From Psychrobacillus mangrovi (GTDB lineage: Bacteria > Bacillota > Bacilli > Bacillales_A > Planococcaceae), in NCBI RefSeq assembly GCF_037104765.1, contig NZ_JBAWSY010000001.1:434001-498000 (forward strand): DNA of 64,000 bases, given 5' to 3'. Of the stretch, positions 15,491 through 22,661 are shown one piece after another. Each line of letters starts with the position of its first letter. The first letter of the stretch is position 1. The position numbers and the translations under genes were made by a program. The notes below the pieces were generated by a model. The model saw only the letters and a list, made by a program, of their open reading frames with translations, ran no database searches and had not been told where the DNA came from.

Positions 15491-15522
15491 CAGTTCAATT
15501 GAAGTATAGCTTTTTTATTTAT

Positions 15523-16395
15523 TCAATGAATATCATTCTTTTTAAAGTTACCGCCCCTAACCTCTGCCACTTCATAAACTGTGACAAAAGCATTCACATC
15601 AATATCACTAATGATTTCTTTCATTTTACTTTCTTCTAGACGGTTAATCACACATGTTATTTCTTTGAATTGTTCATTTGAATATCCACCATGCACTATA
15701 TTAAACGTAGCTCCTCGACCTAAGCGGTCACGAATAGTCTCTACCATTAATTCAGGATGATTTGTGATGATTTTAAAAGTTTTTGAACCACTCAAACCTA
15801 CTTCTACGATATGAATCACTTTTGAAGCAATAAAATAAGCTATTGCCGATAAGATAGCCCCTTGAAGACCGAAAACTGTTGAAACAACAATAAAGACAAA
15901 CGTGTTTAAGAAGAGTATTAGATCACTTGTACCAAAAGGTAATTTTCGAGATAGTAGTACTGCCAACATATCTATACCATCTAATGCCCCACCATTACGT
16001 AATGCTAATCCCATTCCAAAACCAATAATAATACCTCCAACAACCGTTACTAACAATGTATCCCCATGAATAATCGTTTGTACATGGTGCATCAGGCTAG
16101 TACTGACTGCTAGTGAAGCAATTCCGATCACTGAATATATTGCAAAACTTTTACCTATTTGTTTATATCCTAAAAAAATGAATGGAATATTCAATATTGC
16201 AATTAGAATTCCTAAGGGTATTCCAAATAATTGAGATCCAACGATGCTTAGTCCCGTTACCCCACCATCCGATACATTATTTGGAATTAATACTGCTTCT
16301 AAGCCATATGCAGCTATAAAGCCCCCAATAATAACCAATAATGCTTTCAATGCCATTTTACCTAATTTGGACTTTTGCTTCTTGTTTGTTCTCAT
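15523..16395 (-). CDS. YitT family membrane protein (DUF161/DUF2179)
   Basis: Integral membrane protein of unknown function, 290 residues. After a basic start (MRTNKKQKSKLGK) come about five to six membrane segments to roughly residue 190, including PNNVSDGGVTGLSIV and LRNGGALDGIDMLAV, the two GG-rich loops typical of DUF161. A soluble C-terminal DUF2179 domain (about 205-285) begins SKTFKIITNHPELM. B. subtilis has several paralogues (yitT, ypjC, yqfU and others), so no single symbol is safe. Its natural terminator has been split by the neighbouring IS. Confidence 0.87.
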   Translation of the reverse strand: MRTNKKQKSKLGKMALKALLVIIGGFIAAYGLEAVLIPNNVSDGGVTGLSIVGSQLFGIPLGILIAILNIPFIFLGYKQIGKSFAIYSVIGIASLAVSTSLMHHVQTIIHGDTLLVTVVGGIIIGFGMGLALRNGGALDGIDMLAVLLSRKLPFGTSDLILFLNTFVFIVVSTVFGLQGAILSAIAYFIASKVIHIVEVGLSGSKTFKIITNHPELMVETIRDRLGRGATFNIVHGGYSNEQFKEITCVINRLEESKMKEIISDIDVNAFVTVYEVAEVRGGNFKKNDIH

Positions 16396-16700
16396 TTTTA
16401 ATTTCCCCGTTTAATCTATTATTTGATTGATACATATTCCAAAGATTTATGTTCTTTTTATAAATCCATTTTCAACCTATTTTTAATTATATAAGTATAT
16501 TACTTTTTAGCAAAACCATAAGTATTAATAATACTTGATTGACCCTTACAGAAGGCTCTATATCATTACTGAGAAAGGATACTTTACAATTTCTAATACT
16601 GGTAATTTTTATAATTTATTAATAAATTTGTTATGATGTAAACAATATAAAAATTGTATCATAAAAGAAGTTCGCTTTTTTTAATAGTAGGAAGGATTTT
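16396..16700. other. Gene-free stretch
   Basis: Very AT-rich region between the yitT start and a short plus-strand ORF. TTGACC near 16540 and TATGAT near 16631 are isolated promoter-like hexamers without proper spacing. No structure stands out. Confidence 0.4.
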
Positions 16701-16850
16701 TTGAAAAATTTATTCTCATTGTTTGCATGTATCAACGAAGCACAAACAAGTTTCATTGCCATCCATTCCACATGGCATGCCCATGTTTCGAAGAATATAA
16801 CAGCAAGATCAATCGAGAAATTTGATGAGAACATGAAAGATATTGAATAA
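16701..16850 (+). CDS. Possible small protein, TTG start
   Basis: 49 residues: MKNLFSLFACINEAQTSFIA, then IHSTWHAHVSKNITARSIEK and FDENMKDIE. AGGAAGG lies 5 bases before the TTG. The first part is hydrophobic, the second amphipathic and charged. I recognise no family. It is convergent with glnA and is followed by a hairpin (GTGGTA/TACCAC, 16865-16891) that could end its transcript. Chance remains a fair explanation at this size. Confidence 0.4.
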   Translation: MKNLFSLFACINEAQTSFIAIHSTWHAHVSKNITARSIEKFDENMKDIE

Positions 16851-16913
16851 TTTCGTTGTATAGATGTGGTAGTTTTTTAGAAATTTACCACGAACTACTT
16901 TTTAGTTCAAAAG

Positions 16914-16947
16914 AAAAAGCGTTGGTAGCTTAGAGCTCCAACGCTTT
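16914..16947 (-). terminator. glnRA terminator
   Basis: AAAGCGTTGG-t-AGCT, loop TAG, AGCT-CCAACGCTTT, then CTTTTTCTTTTG on the minus strand, directly after the glnA stop. Confidence 0.88.
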
Positions 16948-16951
16948 ACTA

Positions 16952-18286
16952 TTAATACATTTTCAAATATTGCTCACGTTCCCATGGATGAACAGTTGTT
17001 CTAAACATATCCCACTCGATTTCCTTCGCTTCTACGAAGTTAGCGTAAATATGTTCTCCAAGTGCTCCGCGGATTATTTCGTTTTTACCAAGCTCTTGAA
17101 TAGCAGCGTGTAGAGTAGGTGGTAAGTTGTGAATACCATTTTCTATGCGCTCTTCTTCTGACATGACATAAATATTACGATCTACTGCTGGTGGTGGTGT
17201 CATCTTGTTTTTGATACCATCTAAACCAGCTTGAAGAATTACTGCCATTGCTAAATATGGATTTGCTGCAGGGTCTACTGAACGAACTTCGATACGAGTG
17301 CTTAATCCTCTAGAAGATGGAATTCGAACCAATGGGCTACGATTTTGACCAGACCATGCTACGTAACATGGTGCTTCGTATCCAGGTACTAGACGTTTAT
17401 ATGAGTTTACAGTTGGATTCGTAATAGCAGTAAAGCTTTGAACATGTTTTAATACGCCTGCCATAAATTGCATGGACGTTTCACTCATTTTCAAATCTGT
17501 TGACTCATCGAAGAATGCATTTTCTTTTCCTTTAAATAACGAAACGTTAAAGTGCATTCCAGAACCGTTTACACCGAAAAGTGGTTTTGGCATGAATGTC
17601 GCATGCAAACCATGTTTACGAGCAATCGTTTTAACTACTAATTTAAATGTTTGGATATTGTCACAAGCTGTAACTGCATCAGCATATTTAAAATCGATTT
17701 CATGTTGGCCTGGAGCTACTTCATGGTGAGATGCTTCAATTTCAAAGCCCATTTCTTCAAGTTCTAACACGATATCACGACGGCAGTTTTCGCCAAGGTC
17801 AACTGGTGCCAAGTCAAAATAACCACCATGGTCATTAAGCTCAAGAGTTGGCTCACCTTGCGCATCTAGTTTAAATAAGAAGAATTCTGGCTCTGGCCCT
17901 AAGTTGAAGCTTGTGAATCCTAACTCTTCCATTTCTTTCAAGACGCGTTTTAAGTTACTACGCGGATCCCCAGCAAATGGTGTACCATCCGCTTTATTAA
18001 CATCACAGATTAGACGAGCAACTTTCCCTTTCCCAGTGATCCAAGGGAATACTACCCATGTATTTAAATCTGGAACTAAATACATATCAGATTCTTCAAT
18101 TCGAACAAATCCTTCAATAGAAGATCCGTCAAACATCATTTTATTATCGAGAGCTTTATCGAGCTGACTCACTGGAATTTCAACGTTTTTAATCGTACCT
18201 AGTATGTCTGTAAACTGAAGACGAATAAAATTCACCTCGTGTTCTTGAACGAACTTTTTGATATCCTCTTTTGTATACTTGCTCAT
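16952..18286 (-). CDS. glnA: Glutamine synthetase, type I
   Basis: Dodecameric ATP-dependent enzyme that makes glutamine from glutamate and ammonium; in Bacillus the feedback-inhibited form also controls GlnR and TnrA. 444 residues, exactly the short GSI-alpha length of Firmicutes. The Asp-latch region FDGSSIEGF with Arg following, the glutamate-binding NGSGMH, the ATP-binding KPLFGVNGSG, and the RIPSSRGLSTRIEVRSVDP segment are all present. It lacks the adenylylation-site insertion of GSI-beta enzymes. AGGAGAG precedes the ATG. It follows glnR by 39 bases in one operon. Confidence 0.98.
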   Translation of the reverse strand: MSKYTKEDIKKFVQEHEVNFIRLQFTDILGTIKNVEIPVSQLDKALDNKMMFDGSSIEGFVRIEESDMYLVPDLNTWVVFPWITGKGKVARLICDVNKADGTPFAGDPRSNLKRVLKEMEELGFTSFNLGPEPEFFLFKLDAQGEPTLELNDHGGYFDLAPVDLGENCRRDIVLELEEMGFEIEASHHEVAPGQHEIDFKYADAVTACDNIQTFKLVVKTIARKHGLHATFMPKPLFGVNGSGMHFNVSLFKGKENAFFDESTDLKMSETSMQFMAGVLKHVQSFTAITNPTVNSYKRLVPGYEAPCYVAWSGQNRSPLVRIPSSRGLSTRIEVRSVDPAANPYLAMAVILQAGLDGIKNKMTPPPAVDRNIYVMSEEERIENGIHNLPPTLHAAIQELGKNEIIRGALGEHIYANFVEAKEIEWDMFRTTVHPWEREQYLKMY

Positions 18287-18325
18287 TTTTTCACTCTCCT
18301 AAAATTAATATATATGAACCTCGTT

Positions 18326-18709
18326 CTATCGATAGAAACGAGATAGGTCCCCTTGTCTTAAAGATGCACGTTGTTGCCTTTGAGCAAGATGCATCTCTTC
18401 CTTTACAATTGCGCGTAATTCCTTGTCTGAAATTACTTGTCGTACTTCTTTCGAAGCAGCTGGATTCTTTTTCATTTCAAAAATTTGCTTAATACCAGCA
18501 ATATTCACTCCTGTTTTGAGCAAATCTTTAATTTCTAATAATACATCAATATCATCTAAAGAAAACATTCGCTGCTTACCTTCTGTCCGTGCAGGTTGAA
18601 CTAATTCCTGCTCTTCATAATATCTAATTTGTCTTGCGGTTAATCCAGTTAACTGCATGACTATATTCATGGATAGCAGTGGCATAGAACGTCTCCATTC
18701 CTTTTCCAT
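18326..18709 (-). CDS. glnR: MerR-family nitrogen repressor GlnR
   Basis: Represses glnRA and other nitrogen genes when nitrogen is plentiful, on contact with feedback-inhibited glutamine synthetase. 127 residues. The winged helix includes MNIVMQLTGLTARQIRYYEE (shortened: TARQIRYYEEQELV) and GKQRMFSLDDI; the C-terminal tail ends LRQGDLSRFYR, the segment through which GlnR senses GlnA. AGGAGGTG precedes the ATG. It is the first gene of the glnRA operon, whose promoter carries two GlnR boxes, so it is autoregulated. Confidence 0.96.
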   Translation of the reverse strand: MEKEWRRSMPLLSMNIVMQLTGLTARQIRYYEEQELVQPARTEGKQRMFSLDDIDVLLEIKDLLKTGVNIAGIKQIFEMKKNPAASKEVRQVISDKELRAIVKEEMHLAQRQQRASLRQGDLSRFYR

Positions 18710-18738
18710 CGCTGCACCTCCTAGTAGGTTATAAAAAT

Positions 18739-18767
18739 AGTATATGTGATGTTAGCTAACATGTCAA
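18739..18767 (-). promoter_or_regulatory. glnRA promoter
   Basis: TTGACA (minus strand, 18762-18767), 17-base spacer, TATACT (18739-18744). The spacer is exactly one GlnR box. Confidence 0.88.
18745..18761. promoter_or_regulatory. GlnR box 1 (promoter spacer)
   Basis: TGTGATGTTAGCTAACA matches TGTNAN7TNACA fully and occupies the whole -10/-35 spacer. Confidence 0.87.
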
Positions 18768-18772
18768 CTATA

Positions 18773-18789
18773 TGTTAGAAAAACTTACA
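18773..18789. promoter_or_regulatory. GlnR box 2 (upstream of -35)
   Basis: TGTTAGAAAAACTTACA matches TGTNAN7TNACA fully. It lies 28 bases centre to centre from box 1, so the two dimers sit near the same helix face. Confidence 0.87.
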
Positions 18790-18807
18790 CACGTTTTTTT
18801 AAAAATA

Positions 18808-18833
18808 GCCACTCTCTATTCATTGAGAGTGGC
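18808..18833 (-). terminator. ynbB terminator
   Basis: GCCACTCTC, 8-base loop, GAGAGTGGC, then TATTTTTAAA on the minus strand. Confidence 0.85.
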
Positions 18834-18840
18834 TTCTCAT

Positions 18841-20088
18841 CTATTTTAACGTCTGTACTGCTCCTAATATCGCATATTTCACATGCTCATAAGTTAAACC
18901 ACCTTGTATAAAGGCTGTAAAAGGTGGGCGGATTGGTCCGTCTGCTGTTAGCTCCATACTAGACCCTTGAATAAATGTTCCCGCCGCCATGATAACATCA
19001 TCTTCATAACCGGGCATATAAGCAGGCTCAGGCGCAAATTGAGCATTTACAGGGGAATGTAATTGAATTGCCTTACAGAATTGAATCATTTGTTCCGCTG
19101 TTTGGAATGAAACGGATTGAATCAAATCTGTTCTCTTTTCAGAAAAGTGCGGTTCAGTTGTCATGCCAACCTCTTCTAAAACTGCTGAAGTAAAAATAGC
19201 ACCTTTTACAGCTTGTGAGACAATATGTGGAGCTAGGAAAAACCCTTGGTACATATCTAATAATGTATTTAAAGAAGCACCTGCTTCTGCTCCTATACCA
19301 GGTGAAGTCATTCGATAAGCACATTTTTTTACTAAATCACTTTTACCAGCTATATATCCTCCCGTTTTAGCTATACCCCCACCAGGATTTTTTATGAGTG
19401 AACCCGCCATTAAATCTACACCGATATTAGTCGGTTCTAATTCTTCCACGAATTCTCCGTAGCAATTATCAACGAAGATAATACTGTCTTTTTTGAGTGC
19501 TCTTATTTTTTGAACCATTTCTTTGATTTGACTAATTGTAAAAGAAGGACGAACAGCATAGCCCTTCGAACGTTGGATTGCGATTACTTTCGTAGTTTCA
19601 TTCACTAATTTTTCAACACTGTTCCAATCTACCTCTCCAGTATCTAACAGATCTACATGTTGATAAGAGATACCAAAATCAGCAAGGGATCCAGTATCTT
19701 CTCCTTGGCCGCTAACAATAGATTGAAGCGTATCGTATGGCTTTCCTGTTATGTATAACAGTTCGTCCCCTGGACGCAATACACCAAACAAACTTATTGA
19801 AATTGCATGTGTCCCTGAAATGATTTGGGGACGAACAAGTGCTGACTCTGCTCCAAACGTCGTAGCATATACCTTTTCTAATGTATCGCGTCCTTCATCA
19901 TCGTATCCATAACCAGTGGAAGGATTGAAATGGTGATCACTTACATGATGAGCTTTGAATGCACCAATCACTTTTTGTTGATTAAAAAAGGCTATTTTTT
20001 CAACATCTTTTTGAAAGGAAGCTATTTTTTCTTCTGCTTTTTCCGCTTTAATTAATATTTCTTCTGACAAAGTTGTACTAAAGTTCAT
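18841..20088 (-). CDS. ynbB: YnbB, PLP-dependent methionine gamma-lyase-like (aluminium resistance) protein
   Basis: Fold-type I PLP enzyme annotated as 'aluminium resistance protein'; its true substrate is unknown. 415 residues. FNPSTGYGYDDEGRDTLE and RPQIISGTHAI near the front, VDNCYGEFVEE in the middle, and GSLIKNPGGGIAKTGGY, whose Lys after SLI should hold PLP, are all typical. I start at 20088 behind AGGAGAG; the longer frame upstream runs through a terminator. In B. subtilis hflX (ynbA) lies between hfq and ynbB; here a rhodanese gene takes that place. Confidence 0.9.
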   Translation of the reverse strand: MNFSTTLSEEILIKAEKAEEKIASFQKDVEKIAFFNQQKVIGAFKAHHVSDHHFNPSTGYGYDDEGRDTLEKVYATTFGAESALVRPQIISGTHAISISLFGVLRPGDELLYITGKPYDTLQSIVSGQGEDTGSLADFGISYQHVDLLDTGEVDWNSVEKLVNETTKVIAIQRSKGYAVRPSFTISQIKEMVQKIRALKKDSIIFVDNCYGEFVEELEPTNIGVDLMAGSLIKNPGGGIAKTGGYIAGKSDLVKKCAYRMTSPGIGAEAGASLNTLLDMYQGFFLAPHIVSQAVKGAIFTSAVLEEVGMTTEPHFSEKRTDLIQSVSFQTAEQMIQFCKAIQLHSPVNAQFAPEPAYMPGYEDDVIMAAGTFIQGSSMELTADGPIRPPFTAFIQGGLTYEHVKYAILGAVQTLK

Positions 20089-20130
20089 GTTGTTATTCTC
20101 TCCTAATTTTTCTTGAAAAACACCAATAGA

Positions 20131-20163
20131 AAAGACTAATCTCATAAAATGAAATTAGTCCTC
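20131..20163 (-). terminator. Terminator between rhodanese and ynbB
   Basis: GACTAATcTCAT, loop AAA, ATGAaATTAGTC, then TTTTC on the minus strand. It should end the long upstream operon and leave ynbB to another promoter. Confidence 0.75.
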
Positions 20164-20167
20164 TTCA

Positions 20168-20467
20168 TTAGAACTGTAATTCGCCTTCCCACTCTTGCAT
20201 ACCACCAACGATATTTGTTACTGAAAAACCATTCTCTTCTAACATCTCACAAGCCATCGCGCTGCGACCGCCAGCTTTACAAACAATATATTGCGGAACG
20301 TTTTTGTCGATTTGATCTAAACTAGTTTCTATTTGTCCTAATGGAATATGTTTTGCACCAGGAATTATTCCATTTGCAACCTCTTCATTTTCACGGACAT
20401 CAATTATGTTTAAATTTTCACCAGCATCTATTTTTTGTAGAAGCTCTTCTGTTGTAATAAAATTCAT
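20168..20467 (-). CDS. Single-domain rhodanese-like protein
   Basis: Cytosolic sulphur-carrier or sulfurtransferase of about 99 residues. MNFITTEELLQKIDAGENLN opens the fold, IIDVRENEE carries the CH2A-type Asp, and the active loop is VCKAGGRSA, with catalytic Cys and the Arg of CxxGxR. The start is not clear-cut: ATG at 20467 has only AAGTGG upstream, while a GGAGGAA lies inside a longer TTG frame (20500). It follows hfq by 66 bases. Single-domain rhodaneses are common and their donors usually unknown. Confidence 0.85.
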   Translation of the reverse strand: MNFITTEELLQKIDAGENLNIIDVRENEEVANGIIPGAKHIPLGQIETSLDQIDKNVPQYIVCKAGGRSAMACEMLEENGFSVTNIVGGMQEWEGELQF

Positions 20468-20533
20468 TTCAATCGCCACTTTCTGTATAGATTCCTCCAA
20501 ATAATAATAGGAGTATTTCTAAAAGTCAATTTA

Positions 20534-20761
20534 TCAAACTTCTTCCGAGTTAATATCAACAGATTTTGATGGTGAGAAAGTTGAAATCGCATGCTTATAA
20601 ATTAATTGCTGTTTACCTTCAGATTCAAGTAAAACAGTGAAATTATCATATGATTTTACAATACCTTTTAATTGAAAACCGTTTAATAAAAATACGGTGA
20701 CAAAAATATTGTTCTTTCTTAATTGATTTAAATAATTGTCTTGAATATTCATAGGTTTCAT
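20534..20761 (-). CDS. hfq: RNA chaperone Hfq
   Basis: Hexameric Sm-like RNA-binding protein. 75 residues, the short Firmicute form. The Sm1 motif region (NQLRKNNIFVTVFLLNGFQL, with GFQLKG) and the Sm2 motif YKHAISTF are conserved, including the Gln8-type contact near QDNYLNQL. The C-terminal tail is only a few residues, so the RNA-interacting tail of enteric Hfq is absent. It keeps the classic miaA-hfq order, 66 bases after miaA, with GGGGG and GGA upstream of the ATG. Confidence 0.96.
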   Translation of the reverse strand: MKPMNIQDNYLNQLRKNNIFVTVFLLNGFQLKGIVKSYDNFTVLLESEGKQQLIYKHAISTFSPSKSVDINSEEV

Positions 20762-20827
20762 TCCAATACCCCCAAAGTATGCATTTTACTTTAAATAGAC
20801 TCTTCCATTCATTACTATTCGCTTTAA

Positions 20828-21748
20828 TTACTCATTCTCCTGCAAAATAGCCTGAATTTCTTTAATAATTCTTTCTGAATCGGTAAACGGATTATACCAG
20901 TGTATTTCCATTTTGTTTCTAAAGTATGTTAGTTGGCGCTTTGCATATCTACGTGAATTTTGCTTTAAGTGATCAATTGCTTCCTCTAGAGTAATTTTCC
21001 CATCCAAATATTCGTAAATTTCTTTATAGCCAATTGCTTGGATTGATTGGACATTTCGAATACCATTTTTATGGAGCCCTTTTACCTCTTCCAGTAATCC
21101 TTTATCCATCATAATATCCACTCTCTTATTAATTCTTTCATAGAGTAATGCTCGGTCGATGGAAAGTCCGATAATATAATGTGGATATATTTTTTCATTG
21201 CCTTGATTTTGTTCAATTTCATTTTTTCTTTTACCGCTTAATTCTACTCGTTCGATAGCTCTCATAATTCTTTGAACATTATTCGGATGGATTTCGGAGG
21301 CTGCGATTGGATCAAGTTCTTTTAACCGTTTATATAAATCTTCTGATGATAGCTGCTCTAATTCTTTCAAAAAGTTACTATCCGTTTTCAACTCTTCAGT
21401 AAAACGAAAATCATATAACACAGATTGAATATATAGCCCTGTACCTCCCACAATGATAGGAACACAACCACGCATAGCTATCTCTTCTATTTTTTCTCGG
21501 ACTAACCTTTGATATTCAGCTACAGAGAAAGTGTCTGAAGGTTCTTTAATATCTATTAAATGATGAGGAACCCCTTCCATTTCTTCTGTAGTGATCTTAG
21601 CTGTACCAATGGTTAAACCTCGATATATTTGCATAGAATCACCGTTAATGATTTCTCCATTGCATGCTTTTGCAAGTTCTATACTGAGTGCTGTCTTACC
21701 AACAGCTGTAGGACCTACAATTGCTACAACAAAAGGTTTTTTAGTCAT
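20828..21748 (-). CDS. miaA: tRNA dimethylallyltransferase
   Basis: Transfers dimethylallyl to A37 of tRNAs reading U-starting codons; MiaB, encoded at 40.2 kb, then adds the methylthio group. 306 residues. The P-loop GPTAVGKTALS is at residues 10-20, followed by NGDSMQIYRGLTIGTAK and the GGTGLYIQSVLYDF strand. The C-terminal SRRYAKRQLTYFRN closes the catalytic part. Its start overlaps the end of the preceding hydrolase gene by 8 bases, so translation is coupled. Cytosolic. Confidence 0.97.
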   Translation of the reverse strand: MTKKPFVVAIVGPTAVGKTALSIELAKACNGEIINGDSMQIYRGLTIGTAKITTEEMEGVPHHLIDIKEPSDTFSVAEYQRLVREKIEEIAMRGCVPIIVGGTGLYIQSVLYDFRFTEELKTDSNFLKELEQLSSEDLYKRLKELDPIAASEIHPNNVQRIMRAIERVELSGKRKNEIEQNQGNEKIYPHYIIGLSIDRALLYERINKRVDIMMDKGLLEEVKGLHKNGIRNVQSIQAIGYKEIYEYLDGKITLEEAIDHLKQNSRRYAKRQLTYFRNKMEIHWYNPFTDSERIIKEIQAILQENE

Positions 21749-22661
21749 TATTCATCATCCATTTTTCAATAACATTGAAAGTATCTAGTTTATTTTTTTC
21801 TAATAATATTTCGTGTCTTGCATTTTCCACTAATTGTACGGTTATATTTTTCATCCCAGCATTTGACAAACCTTTCGCAACTTTAAATATGTCTTTTCCA
21901 CTTTTTCCAACCGGATCCTCTGCACCACTTATTAAAAGAACTGGCAAGTCCTTTCGTATACGTGCCATCTCCTTGTTTTGATGAATCACCTTTAATCCAT
22001 AAAATAAATCGATAAAAAACTGATTAGTAGGGATACATCCACACATCGGGTCATCTATATATTTTTTCACTTCCACTCGATCTGTGTTTAACCAATCGAA
22101 AGGAGTTTGAGCGTCCTCTATTTTATTATTAAATCCACCAAACGATAGATTGTTTAGGATTTTACTTTCGGTTTTTGGTGTTTTAAATGTAGCTGCCATT
22201 TTACCAATAACAGAACCAACATCGCCCATTACACCAGGATTATATGTAGTTCCACAAACAATAACTTTAGATAAAGAATCACTATACTTTTGCATATATC
22301 TGCGTGCAACAAAGGAACCCATGCTATGTCCAAATAATATTAGCGGCACTTCGACCAAGTCTTCACGAATTTTAAGTAACACCTCTCGAACGTCCTCTGT
22401 AACTCGCTCAAATCCATTAGCTTCTGCAAAATAGCCTTGTTTTCCATTTTTAACAACCGTGCGACCATGTCCTCTATGATCATGTCCACTTACCATATAT
22501 CCCTTGTTTACTAGGAAAAGAGCGAATTCCTCATAACGATCAATATGCTCAGACATACCATGTAATAAATGGACATGACCAATTGGATTTTGTTCAGGTA
22601 TATACTTAACAACATGGATCAAATGGCCATCAGACATTTCTGCTTCTAAAATAGATTTCAT
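21741..22661 (-). CDS. Monoacylglycerol lipase / lysophospholipase-like hydrolase
   Basis: Alpha/beta hydrolase of the Hydrolase_4 family. 306 residues. HLLHGMSEHIDRYEEFA gives the HG oxyanion motif, SGHDHRGHGRT is a family hallmark, the nucleophile is the Ser of FGHSMGSFVAR near residue 112, the Asp lies in SGAEDPVGKSG and the His in ENARHEILLE. No signal peptide. B. subtilis YtpA, which makes bacilysocin from lysophospholipid, is a relative. It begins in the glpD stop codon (TAATG) and overlaps miaA, so it is a middle gene of the operon. Confidence 0.85.
   Translation of the reverse strand: MKSILEAEMSDGHLIHVVKYIPEQNPIGHVHLLHGMSEHIDRYEEFALFLVNKGYMVSGHDHRGHGRTVVKNGKQGYFAEANGFERVTEDVREVLLKIREDLVEVPLILFGHSMGSFVARRYMQKYSDSLSKVIVCGTTYNPGVMGDVGSVIGKMAATFKTPKTESKILNNLSFGGFNNKIEDAQTPFDWLNTDRVEVKKYIDDPMCGCIPTNQFFIDLFYGLKVIHQNKEMARIRKDLPVLLISGAEDPVGKSGKDIFKVAKGLSNAGMKNITVQLVENARHEILLEKNKLDTFNVIEKWMMNND

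Larger units (their letters stand above)
14051..15497 (-). mobile_element. IS3-family insertion sequence
   Basis: About 1.45 kb with orfA and orfB in overlapping frames and imperfect terminal inverted repeats of about 25 bp: one end TGATCTGACCCAATAAAG, the other (minus strand) TGAACTGCCCCGTAAATG, both running into GTTAGACA. A 3-base AAT is present at both junctions if the ends are moved by a base, so the target duplication is uncertain. Both ORFs look intact, so the element may be active. The translated products resemble the IS150 group. Confidence 0.9.
14032..15514 (-). terminator. yitT terminator split by an insertion sequence
   Basis: AAAAAGCTATACTTCAA on the left flank (14032-14046) and its exact complement TTGAAGTATAGCTTTTT on the right flank (15499-15514) are the two arms of one intrinsic terminator. 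Removing the IS and one copy of a possible AAT duplication gives a stem of about 12 bp with a 4-base loop and T-runs at both ends. Confidence 0.75.
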
